NCBI GenBank assembly: GCA_012034575.1
Contig: JAAUPF010000052.1
Coordinates: forward strand, 1-37,078
Origin: Richelia sp. CSU_2_1
GTDB taxonomy: Bacteria; Cyanobacteriota; Cyanobacteriia; Cyanobacteriales; Microcoleaceae
Length of the DNA: 37,078 nucleotides
Reading direction: 5' to 3'
How positions within the stretch are numbered: position 1 is the stretch's first letter; each line of letters starts with the position of its first letter. Under the pieces are notes generated by a model, which was given only the letters and a program-made list of their open reading frames with translations, had not been told where the DNA came from and did no database searches. Below, piece after piece: positions 9,693 to 18,545 of this stretch. Position numbers and translations under genes: made by a program.

Positions 9693-10334
9693 ATGAAAAT
9701 AGGTATCGTCGGCGCTGGCAATGTAGGCGGAACTCTCGGACGCATTCTAGTTAAAAAAGGTCACGAAATAGTATTTGGTGTTAGAGACCCGCAGAGTCCA
9801 AAAGTGCAAGCAACTCTAGAAGCTACAGGCTCGATCGCGCGAGCGGCAAGCGTTAAAGAAGCGGCGGCATTTGGGGACGTTTTGATATTAGCCACGCCTT
9901 GGAATGCCACGCAAGATGCGATCGATCGAGCCGGAGATTTGACAGGCAAAATCATTATCGATGCTGTCAATCCGATCGAACTTACACCCGCCGGACTTGC
10001 AGCAGGATTAACGGTCGGACACACTACCTCAGCCGCCGAAGAAATCGCTAAATGGGCAACAGGAGCAAGTGTTGTTAAAGCTTTTAACAACATTGGCGCA
10101 AGCTGTTTTGAAAACCCGCAATTCGGCGGGCAAAGAGCAACTGCTTTTATCTGCGGAGACAGTGCAGAAGCCAAGAAAATTGTTGCTAATTTGGCAGAAG
10201 AAATTGGATTTGTAGCGATCGATGCTGGCGATTTAAAACAGGCTAGGCTGCTCGAACCTGTGGGGATGCTGTGGATTCACCTAGCTTTTAGCGGTATGGG
10301 GCAAGACTTTTCAATCTCTTTAGTTAAGCGTTAG
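9693..10334 (+). CDS. NADPH-dependent F420-reductase-like oxidoreductase
   Basis: A 213-residue Rossmann-fold protein. The dinucleotide motif GIVGAGNVGG lies at residues 4-13, and VRDPQSPK follows the second strand as in NADP-binding members. It matches the F420-dependent NADP oxidoreductase/NAD-binding family (IIDAVNP, VVKAFNNIG). True F420 use is unproven; many bacterial members act on other substrates. An AGAGG ribosome site lies before the ATG and the gene follows truB by 18 bp, so an operon is likely. It ends shortly before a long heptamer repeat tract. Confidence 0.82.
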   Translation: MKIGIVGAGNVGGTLGRILVKKGHEIVFGVRDPQSPKVQATLEATGSIARAASVKEAAAFGDVLILATPWNATQDAIDRAGDLTGKIIIDAVNPIELTPAGLAAGLTVGHTTSAAEEIAKWATGASVVKAFNNIGASCFENPQFGGQRATAFICGDSAEAKKIVANLAEEIGFVAIDAGDLKQARLLEPVGMLWIHLAFSGMGQDFSISLVKR

Positions 10335-10340
10335 ACGAAA

Positions 10341-10389
10341 GAAGGAAGAAGGAAGAAGGAAGAAGGAAGAAGGAAGAAGGAAGAAGGAA
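10341..10389. repeat. STRR heptamer GAAGGAA x7
   Basis: Seven perfect GAAGGAA units lie just after the oxidoreductase stop codon, followed by a decayed purine-rich tail to about 10424. Confidence 0.9.
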
Positions 10390-10425
10390 GAAGAAGGAAT
10401 CAGAATTCAGGAGGAAGAAGAAAAA

Positions 10426-10466
10426 CAACTGTCAACTGTCAACTGTCAACTGTCAACTATCAACTG
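10426..10466. repeat. STRR heptamer CAACTGT x4 plus two variants
   Basis: Four CAACTGT units are followed by CAACTAT and CAACTG. The last unit abuts the yidD ATG at 10467. The same heptamer family occurs at 13957-13984. Confidence 0.9.
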
Positions 10467-10700
10467 ATGAAAAGATTGGCGATCCAAACGATCCGAGTTT
10501 ATAAAATGGCGATTTCTCCTTACCTGCCCAACGCTTGTAGGTTTCAGCCAACTTGTTCGCAATACGCTATCGAAGCAATCGAAAGATTCGGAGTAGCCCG
10601 CGGCAGCTTGATGGCGGCAGGGCGGATTTTGCGCTGCAACCCCTTTCACCCCGGCGGCTTCGATCCAGTTCCCCCTAAAGATAGTACAGAAAATGATTAA
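10467..10700 (+). CDS. yidD: membrane protein insertion efficiency factor YidD
   Basis: A 77-residue protein with the whole YidD signature: an amphipathic basic N-terminal helix ([18 protein letters not shown]), [15 protein letters not shown] with the conserved cysteines, the [20 protein letters not shown] stretch, and FDPVP. It assists YidC-mediated insertion of proteins at the cytoplasmic membrane. The family is usually 70-90 residues, so the protein is complete. The ATG directly follows a CAACTGT heptamer tract, so the normal ribosome-site position is occupied by repeat DNA. yidD is often near rnpA/yidC, but not here. Confidence 0.93.
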   Translation: MKRLAIQTIRVYKMAISPYLPNACRFQPTCSQYAIEAIERFGVARGSLMAAGRILRCNPFHPGGFDPVPPKDSTEND

Positions 10701-10882
10701 GCAATATATCGGTTAATCGGCGATCGCTAATTAAATCCAGCCTCAAAAATCTCGTCTTTCAGGATGCAAAAACCGACTCGTTTGCGAAAATATCCGACCT
10801 TCGCTTTTAAGATCGATTAAAAACCCGATGTCTTTGGTATTGATAAATACAGGAAGATCTCAGTCGAATGCCGAATGTCTTC

Positions 10883-10923
10883 TCCAAATCCTTCGATCGA
10901 TCTTCCCCAAACCCTTCGATCGA
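10883..10923. repeat. 23-bp-period direct repeat upstream of regulator gene
   Basis: TCCAAATCCTTCGATCGA (10883-10900) recurs as CCCAAACCCTTCGATCGA (10906-10923). The 10701-11013 spacer otherwise shows no gene. Whether the repeat is regulatory is unknown. Confidence 0.4.
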
Positions 10924-11013
10924 GTTTTTGCTGCCAAATAGAACATTTCAGTAAAATTACTGTTTCGCATCAAAGCTCAGAAATTTTACAATAGTACAAA
11001 CGGAGTACGGGGG

Positions 11014-12237
11014 ATGCGAGTTTATATGTCAGCTAAAACAATTGGCTACAAAATGTTGTCCCATACTCTGGCAACGCTCAGCCAGAAACAAGCAACGGGA
11101 AAACTAATATTAGAGCAAGGAGAGCAACAGTGGCAATTTTACTTTTTTAGAGGCTCTCTAGTTTATGCTACAGGAGGATGGCACAGAGCGAAGCGCTGGT
11201 ATAGAGCGATCGGACAACACTGTCGGAATTTTCAAGTCGATCTTAGAGATTTCGACGCGGGAGAACTGTGGGAATATCAACTGATCCAGCAGGGAATTGC
11301 CGAGAGCGAAATGAGTTTGGAGCAGGCAAAAGCGATCGTCCAAAGCAGCGCTTGTGAAGTATTTTTTTCTCTAATCGGTCAATCGGGTTTGCGCCGGGAA
11401 TGGCATTCGTCAAAAAAATACGCTTCTAAAATTATCCCTTCAGCCCTGCTGTCTTTAACAGAAGTAGAGGAAATTTTGTCCTCTACAGAACAGCTTTGGC
11501 AAAAGTGGAAAGCAATGGGTTTGTGGCTCGTGGAACCGGAACAAGCACCGCTGTTAAAAGTATCGTCAGACTTGCAAAATAGATACAGTGCGGATTCTTT
11601 GCTAGCCTTAACTAACGTATTTAATGGCGAGAATACTCTTTGGGATATTGCTTTCAAGAAAAGGCAGTGCCTCACGGTAGCAAGTCGGGCTTTGTTGCAC
11701 TACATGGAGCAAGGAGCGGTAAGTTTCCGAACAGTACCGGATTTGCCGTCGCCCATCGAACAGTGGCGTTTGGCAGCAGCAATTGCCCAACCAGCCCGCC
11801 CTTTGATTGCGTGTATTGATGACAGTCCGACAGTATGCGAATATTTAGAACAAATTTTATTACAGGGTGGATATCGAGTCCTAAAAATTCAAGATCCGAT
11901 GCAGGGTGTGGCATCCCTAGCCAAGCACAAACCGGCTTTAATTTTTATGGACGTGCTGATGCCCAGGACAAATGGTTTTACCCTGTGCAATTTTCTGCGC
12001 AAAACACCGGCTTTTCGAGAAACTCCGATCGTGTTTTTGACAGGTCAAAACAGTATAGTCGATCGCACGCGAGCCAGATTTACAGGCGCTTCTGATTTTT
12101 TGAGCAAGCCCCCCAAACCAGAAAAGGTTCTGCAAATAGTTGAGAAGTATTTGAAACCCAAAAGCGATCGCAGTTCTACAGCAATTCGCGACAACGATTT
12201 AGTAAATTCTCGCCGTCTTGCAGCGGTCAATTCTTGA
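11014..12237 (+). CDS. PATAN (DUF4388) response regulator
   Basis: A 407-residue protein. An N-terminal PATAN/DUF4388-like module (about 15-120: ATGKLILEQGEQQWQFYF, GSLVYATG) is joined to a C-terminal receiver domain (about 264-385). In the receiver, the acidic pair is Asp269/Asp270 (CIDDSP), the phospho-acceptor is Asp313 (FMDVLMP), the switch Thr is 343 (FLTG) and the Lys is 365 (LSKPP). PatA, PixG and TaxP1-like proteins share this layout and act in heterocyst patterning or phototaxis. No CheA/CheW partners lie near, so the pathway is open. The first ATG is preceded by GGGGG; a second ATG at 11026 is possible. It is transcribed alone. Confidence 0.85.
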   Translation: MRVYMSAKTIGYKMLSHTLATLSQKQATGKLILEQGEQQWQFYFFRGSLVYATGGWHRAKRWYRAIGQHCRNFQVDLRDFDAGELWEYQLIQQGIAESEMSLEQAKAIVQSSACEVFFSLIGQSGLRREWHSSKKYASKIIPSALLSLTEVEEILSSTEQLWQKWKAMGLWLVEPEQAPLLKVSSDLQNRYSADSLLALTNVFNGENTLWDIAFKKRQCLTVASRALLHYMEQGAVSFRTVPDLPSPIEQWRLAAAIAQPARPLIACIDDSPTVCEYLEQILLQGGYRVLKIQDPMQGVASLAKHKPALIFMDVLMPRTNGFTLCNFLRKTPAFRETPIVFLTGQNSIVDRTRARFTGASDFLSKPPKPEKVLQIVEKYLKPKSDRSSTAIRDNDLVNSRRLAAVNS

Positions 12238-12471
12238 TTACAAATTCCTGAAAAACAATCTTTTCTAGTACATCGTGCTATTTGAGATTGTGGATTTGAG
12301 ATTTGAGATTTTCAATTTTTAAATCTAAAATCGGAAATCTACAAATTGAATCAAGAATTCATTTATTAAAAGATTAAGGCTCGATCCAGAATGCTCGTTC
12401 TGTGAAATTATGCGCTCCTGTCGAACTCGCGTTGTACAATAATTGCACAACCGGATTTGAGAAGATGGGTT

Positions 12472-13461
12472 ATGAGCGATCGAGCGCCTCTGGTAAGCGC
12501 AGTTATTCCAGCGTACAATTGCGCCCCTTACATAGGTCAAGCAGTAGATAGCGTTTTGAATCAAACCTATGCTAACTGCGAAATTGTTGTAGTAGACGAC
12601 GGCTCAAAAGATGATACTAAATTAGTTTTAGAGAAATACGGCGATCGCGTTCGTTATATCTACCAACAAAATCAAGGAGTTTCTGTTGCCAGAAATCGCG
12701 GCATCGAATTAGCGCGCGGAGAGTTTGTCGCATTTTTAGACGCCGACGACTTCTTTTTTTTCGACAAAATAGCAGCGCAAATAGCTGTATTTGCAGCGCA
12801 ACCCAATTTAGGAATCGTACACAGCGGCTGGCGGTTAGTTAACAGTAAAGGCGAACCTATCCGAGATGTCAAGCCTTGGGAAAACATTCCGAAATTAGAT
12901 TTAGAAATGTGGCTGCGCTGGAAACCGGTACTGCCCAGCGCGATGGTATTTCGCCGCAGTTGGTTGCAGCAGGCCGGCGGTTTTGACCCCCGATTCCCCC
13001 CAGCAGAAGATACAGATTTAGCGCTGCGTTTGGCTTTGATGGGATGCGAGACAGCTTGGTTGAAACAAGTAACAGTCGGCTACCGCCAGCACGAACAAAG
13101 TGCCATGCACAAGGGTTTGCCGCAGGCAAATTCCCTAGCAGCAGTCATCGACAATTTCTTTGCCCAACCCGAATTGCCGGATAAAATACGCTTGTTGGAA
13201 AAGCAAATTAAGTACAGCACTTTAGTTTGGATTGCGTGGTATTTGCACCGCACCGGGCATCCGGTAGAAATGGCGCAGTTTTTGCAGCGTTCTTGGAATT
13301 TTACACCTTATTTGCCAGTGGAAACTGTAATTAATTGGGCAGATTGTTTCGCTGAATTTTATCAAGAATTTGGTAAGGAATTTGATGCAGATTTGTTGGC
13401 GAGTTCTGATGAATGGCAGAATTTAATGCAGTGGATTATTGCTGCGCAAACTAGCTATTAA
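12472..13461 (+). CDS. family 2 glycosyltransferase
   Basis: A 329-residue GT-A fold enzyme that transfers a sugar from a nucleotide-sugar donor. The opening PLVSAVIPAYNCAPYI and VVVDDGSKDDT are classic GT2. The metal-binding DXD is DAD at residues 90-92, and PPAEDTDLALRL supplies the likely catalytic acid region. There is no transmembrane segment, so it acts in the cytoplasm. The ATG at 12472 is preceded by GAGAAG at 7 bases; an upstream TTG (12457) is unlikely. The gene stands alone, without other polysaccharide genes, so the product cannot be named. The 219-bp spacer before it has a GATTTGA heptamer tract near 12290-12316 and a possible -10 (TACAAT, 12434-12439). Confidence 0.9.
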   Translation: MSDRAPLVSAVIPAYNCAPYIGQAVDSVLNQTYANCEIVVVDDGSKDDTKLVLEKYGDRVRYIYQQNQGVSVARNRGIELARGEFVAFLDADDFFFFDKIAAQIAVFAAQPNLGIVHSGWRLVNSKGEPIRDVKPWENIPKLDLEMWLRWKPVLPSAMVFRRSWLQQAGGFDPRFPPAEDTDLALRLALMGCETAWLKQVTVGYRQHEQSAMHKGLPQANSLAAVIDNFFAQPELPDKIRLLEKQIKYSTLVWIAWYLHRTGHPVEMAQFLQRSWNFTPYLPVETVINWADCFAEFYQEFGKEFDADLLASSDEWQNLMQWIIAAQTSY

Positions 13462-13705
13462 ATAGTCGATCGTCGATCGTTGACAGCTTGCCCGCTCGCC
13501 GGTCGTTGGGTCGATTGTCGATCGTTGGGAGTCGATAGTCGATCGTTGATAGTTAGTTGCAACGGTTTGTAGTGAGGACTTTAGTCTTTTACTTGGGCTG
13601 ATTTGCCATTTTATTTTGTCGCTAGTTTTTTGAGTTGGCTGTCGGTGATATTAAATCCGATTGCATCGTCCTGTATTCATCTCTCTCTTTTCTCGCTCTG
13701 CGCCA

Positions 13706-13846
13706 CGCCAGTTGCTACAACGGAGGGAACCTCACGCCAGTTGTTACAACGGAGGGAACCTCGCGCCAGTTGCTACAACGGAGGGAACCTCCGCAACGCA
13801 CTGGCTGCGCAACGCACAGGCGAGAGCAACGCACTGGCTTCTCTGC
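13706..13846. repeat. 29-bp tandem repeat x3 with opposed 13-bp repeat x3
   Basis: Three copies of a 29-bp unit (CGCCAGTTGYTACAACGG...CCTC) start at 13706, 13735 and 13764 with no spacers. They are followed by GCAACGCACTGGC, GCAACGCACAGGC and GCAACGCACTGGC. GCCAGT in the first set is complementary to ACTGGC in the second, so the block could fold into alternative hairpins. The 13462-13983 spacer holds no gene; chance frames cross the repeats. Confidence 0.75.
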
Positions 13847-13927
13847 GCTCTGGAGCGGTTAAATCGTGCCGATACAGCCGGACATGATATGAGGTGGTTG
13901 CAGAAACGGTGGCTGAAGAGATATGTC

Positions 13928-13984
13928 GATTGACATCCTCCCCAGCCTGAAAGCTTAACTGTCAACTATCAACTGTCAACTGTT
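13928..13984. repeat. IS200/IS605-type end remnant plus STRR at rnj stop
   Basis: TCGATTGACATCCTCCCCAG (13927-13946) resembles the terminal sequence of cyanobacterial tnpB elements, but its hairpin partner is missing. A CAACTGT/CAACTAT heptamer tract (13957-13984) follows and runs into the stop codon of rnj. Confidence 0.45.
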
Positions 13985-15843
13985 CACGAAGCAGCCCTTG
14001 CCGCAGTCCGGGGACGGCGACGCCCGGTAACTTGATTCGCAGGAGATGGCAAAGATGGCGATGGTAGCGATGATGATAGTTTGGGCGCATTGGGTTTCGC
14101 CCCGGAAGCCTGCACTGTTTGGGCCGGTCCGAAGGATGCTTCTTCGGGAATTTGCATCAGGAACACCAACAGCGGATTGCTTTGCAATTCCCGCCGCAGC
14201 AAGCGTTGAATTGCTCGTTCTACTTGCGTCTGAACTCCCGTCCAATCAACGTCAACCTTGTCGCCTGCTGGTTTGGCAAATTCCGACCACCGATCGCTCA
14301 AAACTGTTTCAATTGTTTGAGTAATAGATTTTTGCAAACCAGCTCGATCGACTGAGCTTACTACACCTTTTAAATGCACTTCCGGTTTAGCAACTAATTT
14401 GCCTTCCCAGTTTAAGGCTGCAGCTACGGTAACGAGACCATCTCCAGCTAATTGCTGCCGTTCTTTGAGCACATTTTCCTTAACTACGCCCGATCGCGAA
14501 GCATCTACCAACTCCAATCCTGAAGGTACTTTACCGAAAACTTCGATCGAATTTTCCGTCAATTCTACGACATCGCCGTTGTCAATAATCACCATATTGC
14601 TTGCGGGAATGCCCATGCTTTGAGCAGTTTTCGAGTGCTGAACCAACATCCGGTGTTCGCCGTGAACCGGCAAAAAGAACTTGGGACGAGTCATCGCAAT
14701 CATTAACTTTTGGTCTTCCTGACAGCCGTGGCCGGAAACGTGAATGCCTTTATCGCGGCCGTAGATTACATTTGCTCCCAACATCATCAATTTGTCGATC
14801 GTATTTACCACTGCGATCGTATTTCCGGGAATTGGGTTAGCTGAGAAAATAACTGTATCGCCTTTTCTGATTTTCAATTCGTGGTGTTCGCCGTTCGCAA
14901 TCCGAGTCATCGCCGACATCGGTTCGCCTTGGGAACCTGTGGTTAAAATCAAAACCTTGTCGTCAGGTAAATTGCGAATTTCTTTCAGCGGTTTGAAGAT
15001 CCGATCTTCGCATTTAATGTAGCCGAGGTTGCGGGCGTGAGCGATGACGTTTAACATCGATCGACCCACTACTCCTACATACCGATTGTTTTTCTGAGCC
15101 AATTCTAAAACAATTTGCAGTCGGTGTACCGAAGAAGCAAAAGTCGTCACCATTACCCGTCCGGTAGCTTGAGCGATCGCTCGGTCTAAATTCGGGTAAA
15201 CTGAACGTTCGGAGGGAGTAAAACCGGGAACTTCCGAGTTAGTCGAATCGCTAACTAAGCACAGCACTCCTCTTTCGCCGTACTCTGCCAGCTTTTGGAG
15301 ATCGAAATGCTCGCCATCTACTGGAGTGTGGTCGATTTTAAAATCACCCGTATGGATTACCACGCCTACCGGAGTGTGAATTGCCACCGTAAAACTGTCG
15401 GCCATCGAGTGAGTGTTGCGGATGTATTCGACTAAGAAATTCTTGCCAATTCTGACAGTATCCCGCGGCTTCACCGTCCGTAATTCCGTGCGGTGGGATA
15501 CTCCTGCTTCTTCAAGTTTTCCTGCTAGCAAAGCCATCGCCAACCGCGGCCCGTACATCACCGGAATTTCAAATTGTTTCAGGTGATAGGGGATGCCGCC
15601 GATGTGATCTTCGTGACCGTGAGTTACGATCATTCCTTTAATTTTGTGGCTGTTTTCCCGCAGGTAAGTCATGTCGGGGAGGACGATATTTACCCCGTGC
15701 ATTCCGTCTGTGGGAAATGCCAAACCCGCGTCTAAAAGAACGATTTCATCATCGTATTCAAAAATGCAGGTGTTTTTACCGATTTCGTGCAGTCCGCCGA
15801 GGGGAATAATTTTGAGAGCCCGTGCAGTTGTATTCCTGGTCAT
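13984..15843 (-). CDS. rnj: ribonuclease J
   Basis: A 619-residue metallo-beta-lactamase/beta-CASP ribonuclease, the 5'-3' exo- and endonuclease that many cyanobacteria have alongside RNase E. The zinc motif HGHEDH is at residues 75-80. Later come NTHSMADSF and HTGDFKID for the remaining metal ligands, the beta-CASP segment (TTFASSVHR, LTTGSQGEP), and the closing HVSGHG...HGEHRML. A C-terminal domain follows, then a Ser/Pro/Arg-rich tail from about residue 575 that is probably disordered. The ATG at 15843 has an AAGGAT ribosome site. It is the last of three minus-strand genes after asd and dapA. Its TGA stop lies at the edge of a CAACTGT repeat tract. Confidence 0.95.
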   Translation of the reverse strand: MTRNTTARALKIIPLGGLHEIGKNTCIFEYDDEIVLLDAGLAFPTDGMHGVNIVLPDMTYLRENSHKIKGMIVTHGHEDHIGGIPYHLKQFEIPVMYGPRLAMALLAGKLEEAGVSHRTELRTVKPRDTVRIGKNFLVEYIRNTHSMADSFTVAIHTPVGVVIHTGDFKIDHTPVDGEHFDLQKLAEYGERGVLCLVSDSTNSEVPGFTPSERSVYPNLDRAIAQATGRVMVTTFASSVHRLQIVLELAQKNNRYVGVVGRSMLNVIAHARNLGYIKCEDRIFKPLKEIRNLPDDKVLILTTGSQGEPMSAMTRIANGEHHELKIRKGDTVIFSANPIPGNTIAVVNTIDKLMMLGANVIYGRDKGIHVSGHGCQEDQKLMIAMTRPKFFLPVHGEHRMLVQHSKTAQSMGIPASNMVIIDNGDVVELTENSIEVFGKVPSGLELVDASRSGVVKENVLKERQQLAGDGLVTVAAALNWEGKLVAKPEVHLKGVVSSVDRAGLQKSITQTIETVLSDRWSEFAKPAGDKVDVDWTGVQTQVERAIQRLLRRELQSNPLLVFLMQIPEEASFGPAQTVQASGAKPNAPKLSSSLPSPSLPSPANQVTGRRRPRTAARAAS

Positions 15844-15877
15844 GTTTATCCTTGGTTAGTTATGGTTGTTTTGGTTT

Positions 15878-15920
15878 TTGTCTGTTAACTGTTGTCTGTT
15901 AACTGTTGGCTGTTGACTAC
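15878..15920. repeat. 14-bp-period repeat GTCTGTTAACTGTT
   Basis: GTCTGTTAACTGTT is repeated twice and followed by GGCTGTTGAC in the dapA-rnj spacer (15844-16141). It is a double-heptamer tract related to the CAACTGT family read on the other strand. Nothing else is recognised in this spacer. Confidence 0.6.
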
Positions 15921-16141
15921 TTTTGACTTTCTTTTTTCGTTGTTCGTTTACCGTCTGCTGTTTGTCGGTACGGGCGATTTTTTCCAAAATATTTACGATT
16001 TCTGGAAAACTCCCTGCAGGTTTTACTCTCCCTACAGTCGGTTGTCTCCCGCTTTCAATCTTCAATCTTCAGCTAATGATTGATGGCTGATGGCTGGCGG
16101 CAACCAAATATTTAGTTGTCTGAAAATTCGTTCTTGCCCGT

Positions 16142-17035
16142 CTAGCTAACCGATAAGGCGGGTAACTTGCTCAGTACGTCCTTTAGCTTTTGAATCACCT
16201 CAGGAGAGGGGTCGCACAAGGGCGGACGGGTGGAACCTACATCCCAGCCTTGAAGTCTCAGAGCTGCCTTGACGGGAATGGGATTTGTAGTTAGAAAAAG
16301 CGCTTTAAACAGGTCAAAAAGTTGCAAGTGAATTTGAGTGGCGACTTGTACTTGACCGGCCTCGAAAGCTGCGATCATCTGTTGCAGTTGCTCTCCTACC
16401 AGATGGCTGGCTACGCTAACTACCCCAGTGGCTCCTACTGCTAACATCGGCAAAGTTAGGGAATCATCTCCAGAATATATGGCAAATTCAGGGGGTGTCA
16501 AGAGTCGAATTTGGCTGGCTTGGTCCAAATTGCCACTTGCTTCTTTTACGGCTACAATATTGGGGATTTCTGCCAGTTTAGCCACCGTTTCCGGCAACAT
16601 ATTCTGACCGGTTCGACCGGGGATGTTATATAACATTATAGGCAATTCTGGAGCAGATAGCGCGATCGCCCGAAAATGTTCGTACAAACCTTCTTGCGGC
16701 GGTTTGTTGTAATAAGGAACTACTTGCAAGCAGCCGTCTAACCCTAATTTAGCTGCTTTTTTTGTAGCCTCGATCGCCTCGGCAGTAGAATTAGAACCGG
16801 CTCCTGCTATTACTTTAGCTTTACCTGCTACTGCCTTTTGGATTACTTGGAATAATTCGTACTCTTCATCCCATGTCAGAGTAGGAGATTCGCCGGTCGT
16901 GCCGCAAACTACCAGGCTGTCGCTACCGCGATCGGCCAAATGAACTGCCAACTTTTCTGCTACTGCATAGTTAACGCTGCCATCTTCCTTAAACGGCGCG
17001 ATCGTTGCAGTCAGAACCCTTCCAAACTTTATCAC
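16142..17035 (-). CDS. dapA: 4-hydroxy-tetrahydrodipicolinate synthase DapA
   Basis: Condenses pyruvate with aspartate semialdehyde, the first committed step to diaminopimelate and lysine. The 297 residues are normal for the family. Seen: the GTTGES phosphate-like motif at 45-50, Tyr136 in LYNIPGRTG, Arg141, and the Schiff-base Lys164 in VAVKEASG. The start is GTG at 17035, with GGAGAAAGT directly before it. It is preceded on the same strand by asd, whose product is its substrate, with a 109-bp spacer, so co-expression is likely. The spacer contains TTTTAAAGTTT-like short repeats but no gene. Confidence 0.96.
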   Translation of the reverse strand: MIKFGRVLTATIAPFKEDGSVNYAVAEKLAVHLADRGSDSLVVCGTTGESPTLTWDEEYELFQVIQKAVAGKAKVIAGAGSNSTAEAIEATKKAAKLGLDGCLQVVPYYNKPPQEGLYEHFRAIALSAPELPIMLYNIPGRTGQNMLPETVAKLAEIPNIVAVKEASGNLDQASQIRLLTPPEFAIYSGDDSLTLPMLAVGATGVVSVASHLVGEQLQQMIAAFEAGQVQVATQIHLQLFDLFKALFLTTNPIPVKAALRLQGWDVGSTRPPLCDPSPEVIQKLKDVLSKLPALSVS

Positions 17036-17144
17036 ACTTTCTCCGATTTATAGACTTGTGATGTGAGATTTTAAAGTTTCGATTTTAGATTTTAAAGTTT
17101 TATCTAAAATCCTCTTTTTCTATCCCCAAACGCATCGTTTTCTG

Positions 17145-18191
17145 CTAAGCATTAGCAGCACTTGCTGTCGGAACTTGCAGCCAATTTTTCGCTGCCAGCA
17201 ACTCGGCTATCTGCACCGCATTTAAAGCTGCACCTTTGCGAATTTGATCGCCGCTCAGCCACATTTCCAACCCGCAAGGGTGAGAAATATCTTGGCGGAT
17301 TCGCCCTACCAACACCTCATCCTTACCGCTCGCCTCTGCAGGCATCGGGAAATAATTAGCTTTCCAGTCTTCTACTAGCTTAACCCCTTTTGCCCGGTTT
17401 AAAATTTCCCGCGCCTCGATCGCGCTCAAAGGCTCTGCAAATTCTAGATTAATTGCTTCCGAGTGCGCTCGGAGTACGGGAACCCGCACGCAAGTTGGCG
17501 AAATTGCAATCTCGTTCGTGCCGAATATTTTCCGAGTTTCGTTAACCATTTTCATTTCTTCCTCGCAGTACCCCAAATCGTTAATTGGGGTGTTGTGCGG
17601 AAACAAATTAAATGCTAAGGGATAGGGAAAGATGTTCGTTTCAGGAGTTTCGCCCTGCAAAATTGCCCTAGCTTGAGCTTTCATTTCTTCCATTGCCCTC
17701 GCTCCTGCGCCACTGGCAGACTGGTAAGTAGCCACCACGATCCGCTTCACCGGCTTAAATTGGTGCAGCGGCCACACAGCCACCGCCATCAAAATCGTCG
17801 TGCAGTTGGGATTGGCAATTATCCCTCGGTGAGTTCGGGCTGCTTCGGGATTGACTTCCGGCACCACTAGCGGTACGTTCGGCTCCATGCGGAAAGCACT
17901 GGAATTGTCAATTACCACAGCACCTGCCGCCACTGCTTTCTGCGCCCAAATTTTAGAAGTAGAGCCGCCTGCTGAGGCTAGAACCAAGTCTACCTTATCG
18001 AACGATCGCTCCCCCACGGCCTCGACTGGCAGCATTTCCCCGCCAAAGGGCAAAGTATTACCGGCAGAGCGTTCTGAAGCTAGCAGCTTTAAGTCAGAAA
18101 GTGGAAAATTGCGGGATTGCAGGAGTTCCAGCAGTTCGGTACCGACAGCCCCGGTGGCTCCTAAGATGGCAACTCGATAGGATTGAGACAA
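17145..18191 (-). CDS. asd: aspartate-semialdehyde dehydrogenase
   Basis: Reduces aspartyl phosphate to aspartate semialdehyde with NADPH, feeding DapA and the homoserine branch. Counting from the chosen start (348 residues): VAILGATGAVG near residues 7-17 binds NADP, the catalytic Cys130 is in NPNCTT, and the base His243 is in LRAHSE. I chose the TTG at 18191 (Met-Ser-Gln-Ser-Tyr-Arg-Val) because GGAGGAA lies about 6 bases before it. The longer frame opens at another TTG (18206) that sits inside this ribosome site. Divergent from tig over a shared 354-bp spacer. Operon partner of dapA. Confidence 0.95.
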   Translation of the reverse strand: MSQSYRVAILGATGAVGTELLELLQSRNFPLSDLKLLASERSAGNTLPFGGEMLPVEAVGERSFDKVDLVLASAGGSTSKIWAQKAVAAGAVVIDNSSAFRMEPNVPLVVPEVNPEAARTHRGIIANPNCTTILMAVAVWPLHQFKPVKRIVVATYQSASGAGARAMEEMKAQARAILQGETPETNIFPYPLAFNLFPHNTPINDLGYCEEEMKMVNETRKIFGTNEIAISPTCVRVPVLRAHSEAINLEFAEPLSAIEAREILNRAKGVKLVEDWKANYFPMPAEASGKDEVLVGRIRQDISHPCGLEMWLSGDQIRKGAALNAVQIAELLAAKNWLQVPTASAANA

Positions 18192-18545
18192 ATTAAATTC
18201 CTCCAAGAATTAGAGTGTAAGCGATCGGCAGCAAAAATAAAAATAACCGTAACGATCGAGATAAAACTTATGCTTAATCAATGTTAGGCGACATCGCGAT
18301 CGGTTAGGATGACAAAGGTGCAGTTAGCCAGACTGGCCGCTCGGACTCAAAGCCTGCCACCCGATCGCGCCACCGCTAGTTTAGCAAGGATTGACCGCCT
18401 CTGCGGCGATCGAGGCAACACAAACCGCCACGCCTGAAATACCGAGTCTTTGAGCTCAACAGTTCCCAGCACCCAGCGTCGCAAGAGAGAAGAGCCCAAC
18501 AGGCTAAAATTCTGCAATTGTTATTGTTTAAGTACCTTAAAGCCG
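18192..18545. promoter_or_regulatory. divergent asd/tig control region
   Basis: This 354-bp gene-free stretch must hold promoters for asd (leftward) and tig (rightward). AT-rich segments lie near 18228-18288 and 18501-18535. I could not assign -35/-10 pairs with confidence. Chance frames cross it, including an upstream extension of the tig frame that I consider untranslated. Confidence 0.4.

Noticed and set aside
13706..13792. CRISPR array
   Set aside because: The three 29-bp units are directly tandem, with no unique spacers and no cas genes.
13603..13965. small repetitive ORFs in the glycosyltransferase-rnj spacer
   Set aside because: Their apparent open frames come from the 29-bp repeats being read in several frames.
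18450..18545. 32-residue N-terminal extension of trigger factor
   Set aside because: The family starts at MKVTQEKLP; the upstream codons lie in the promoter region and have no conserved content.
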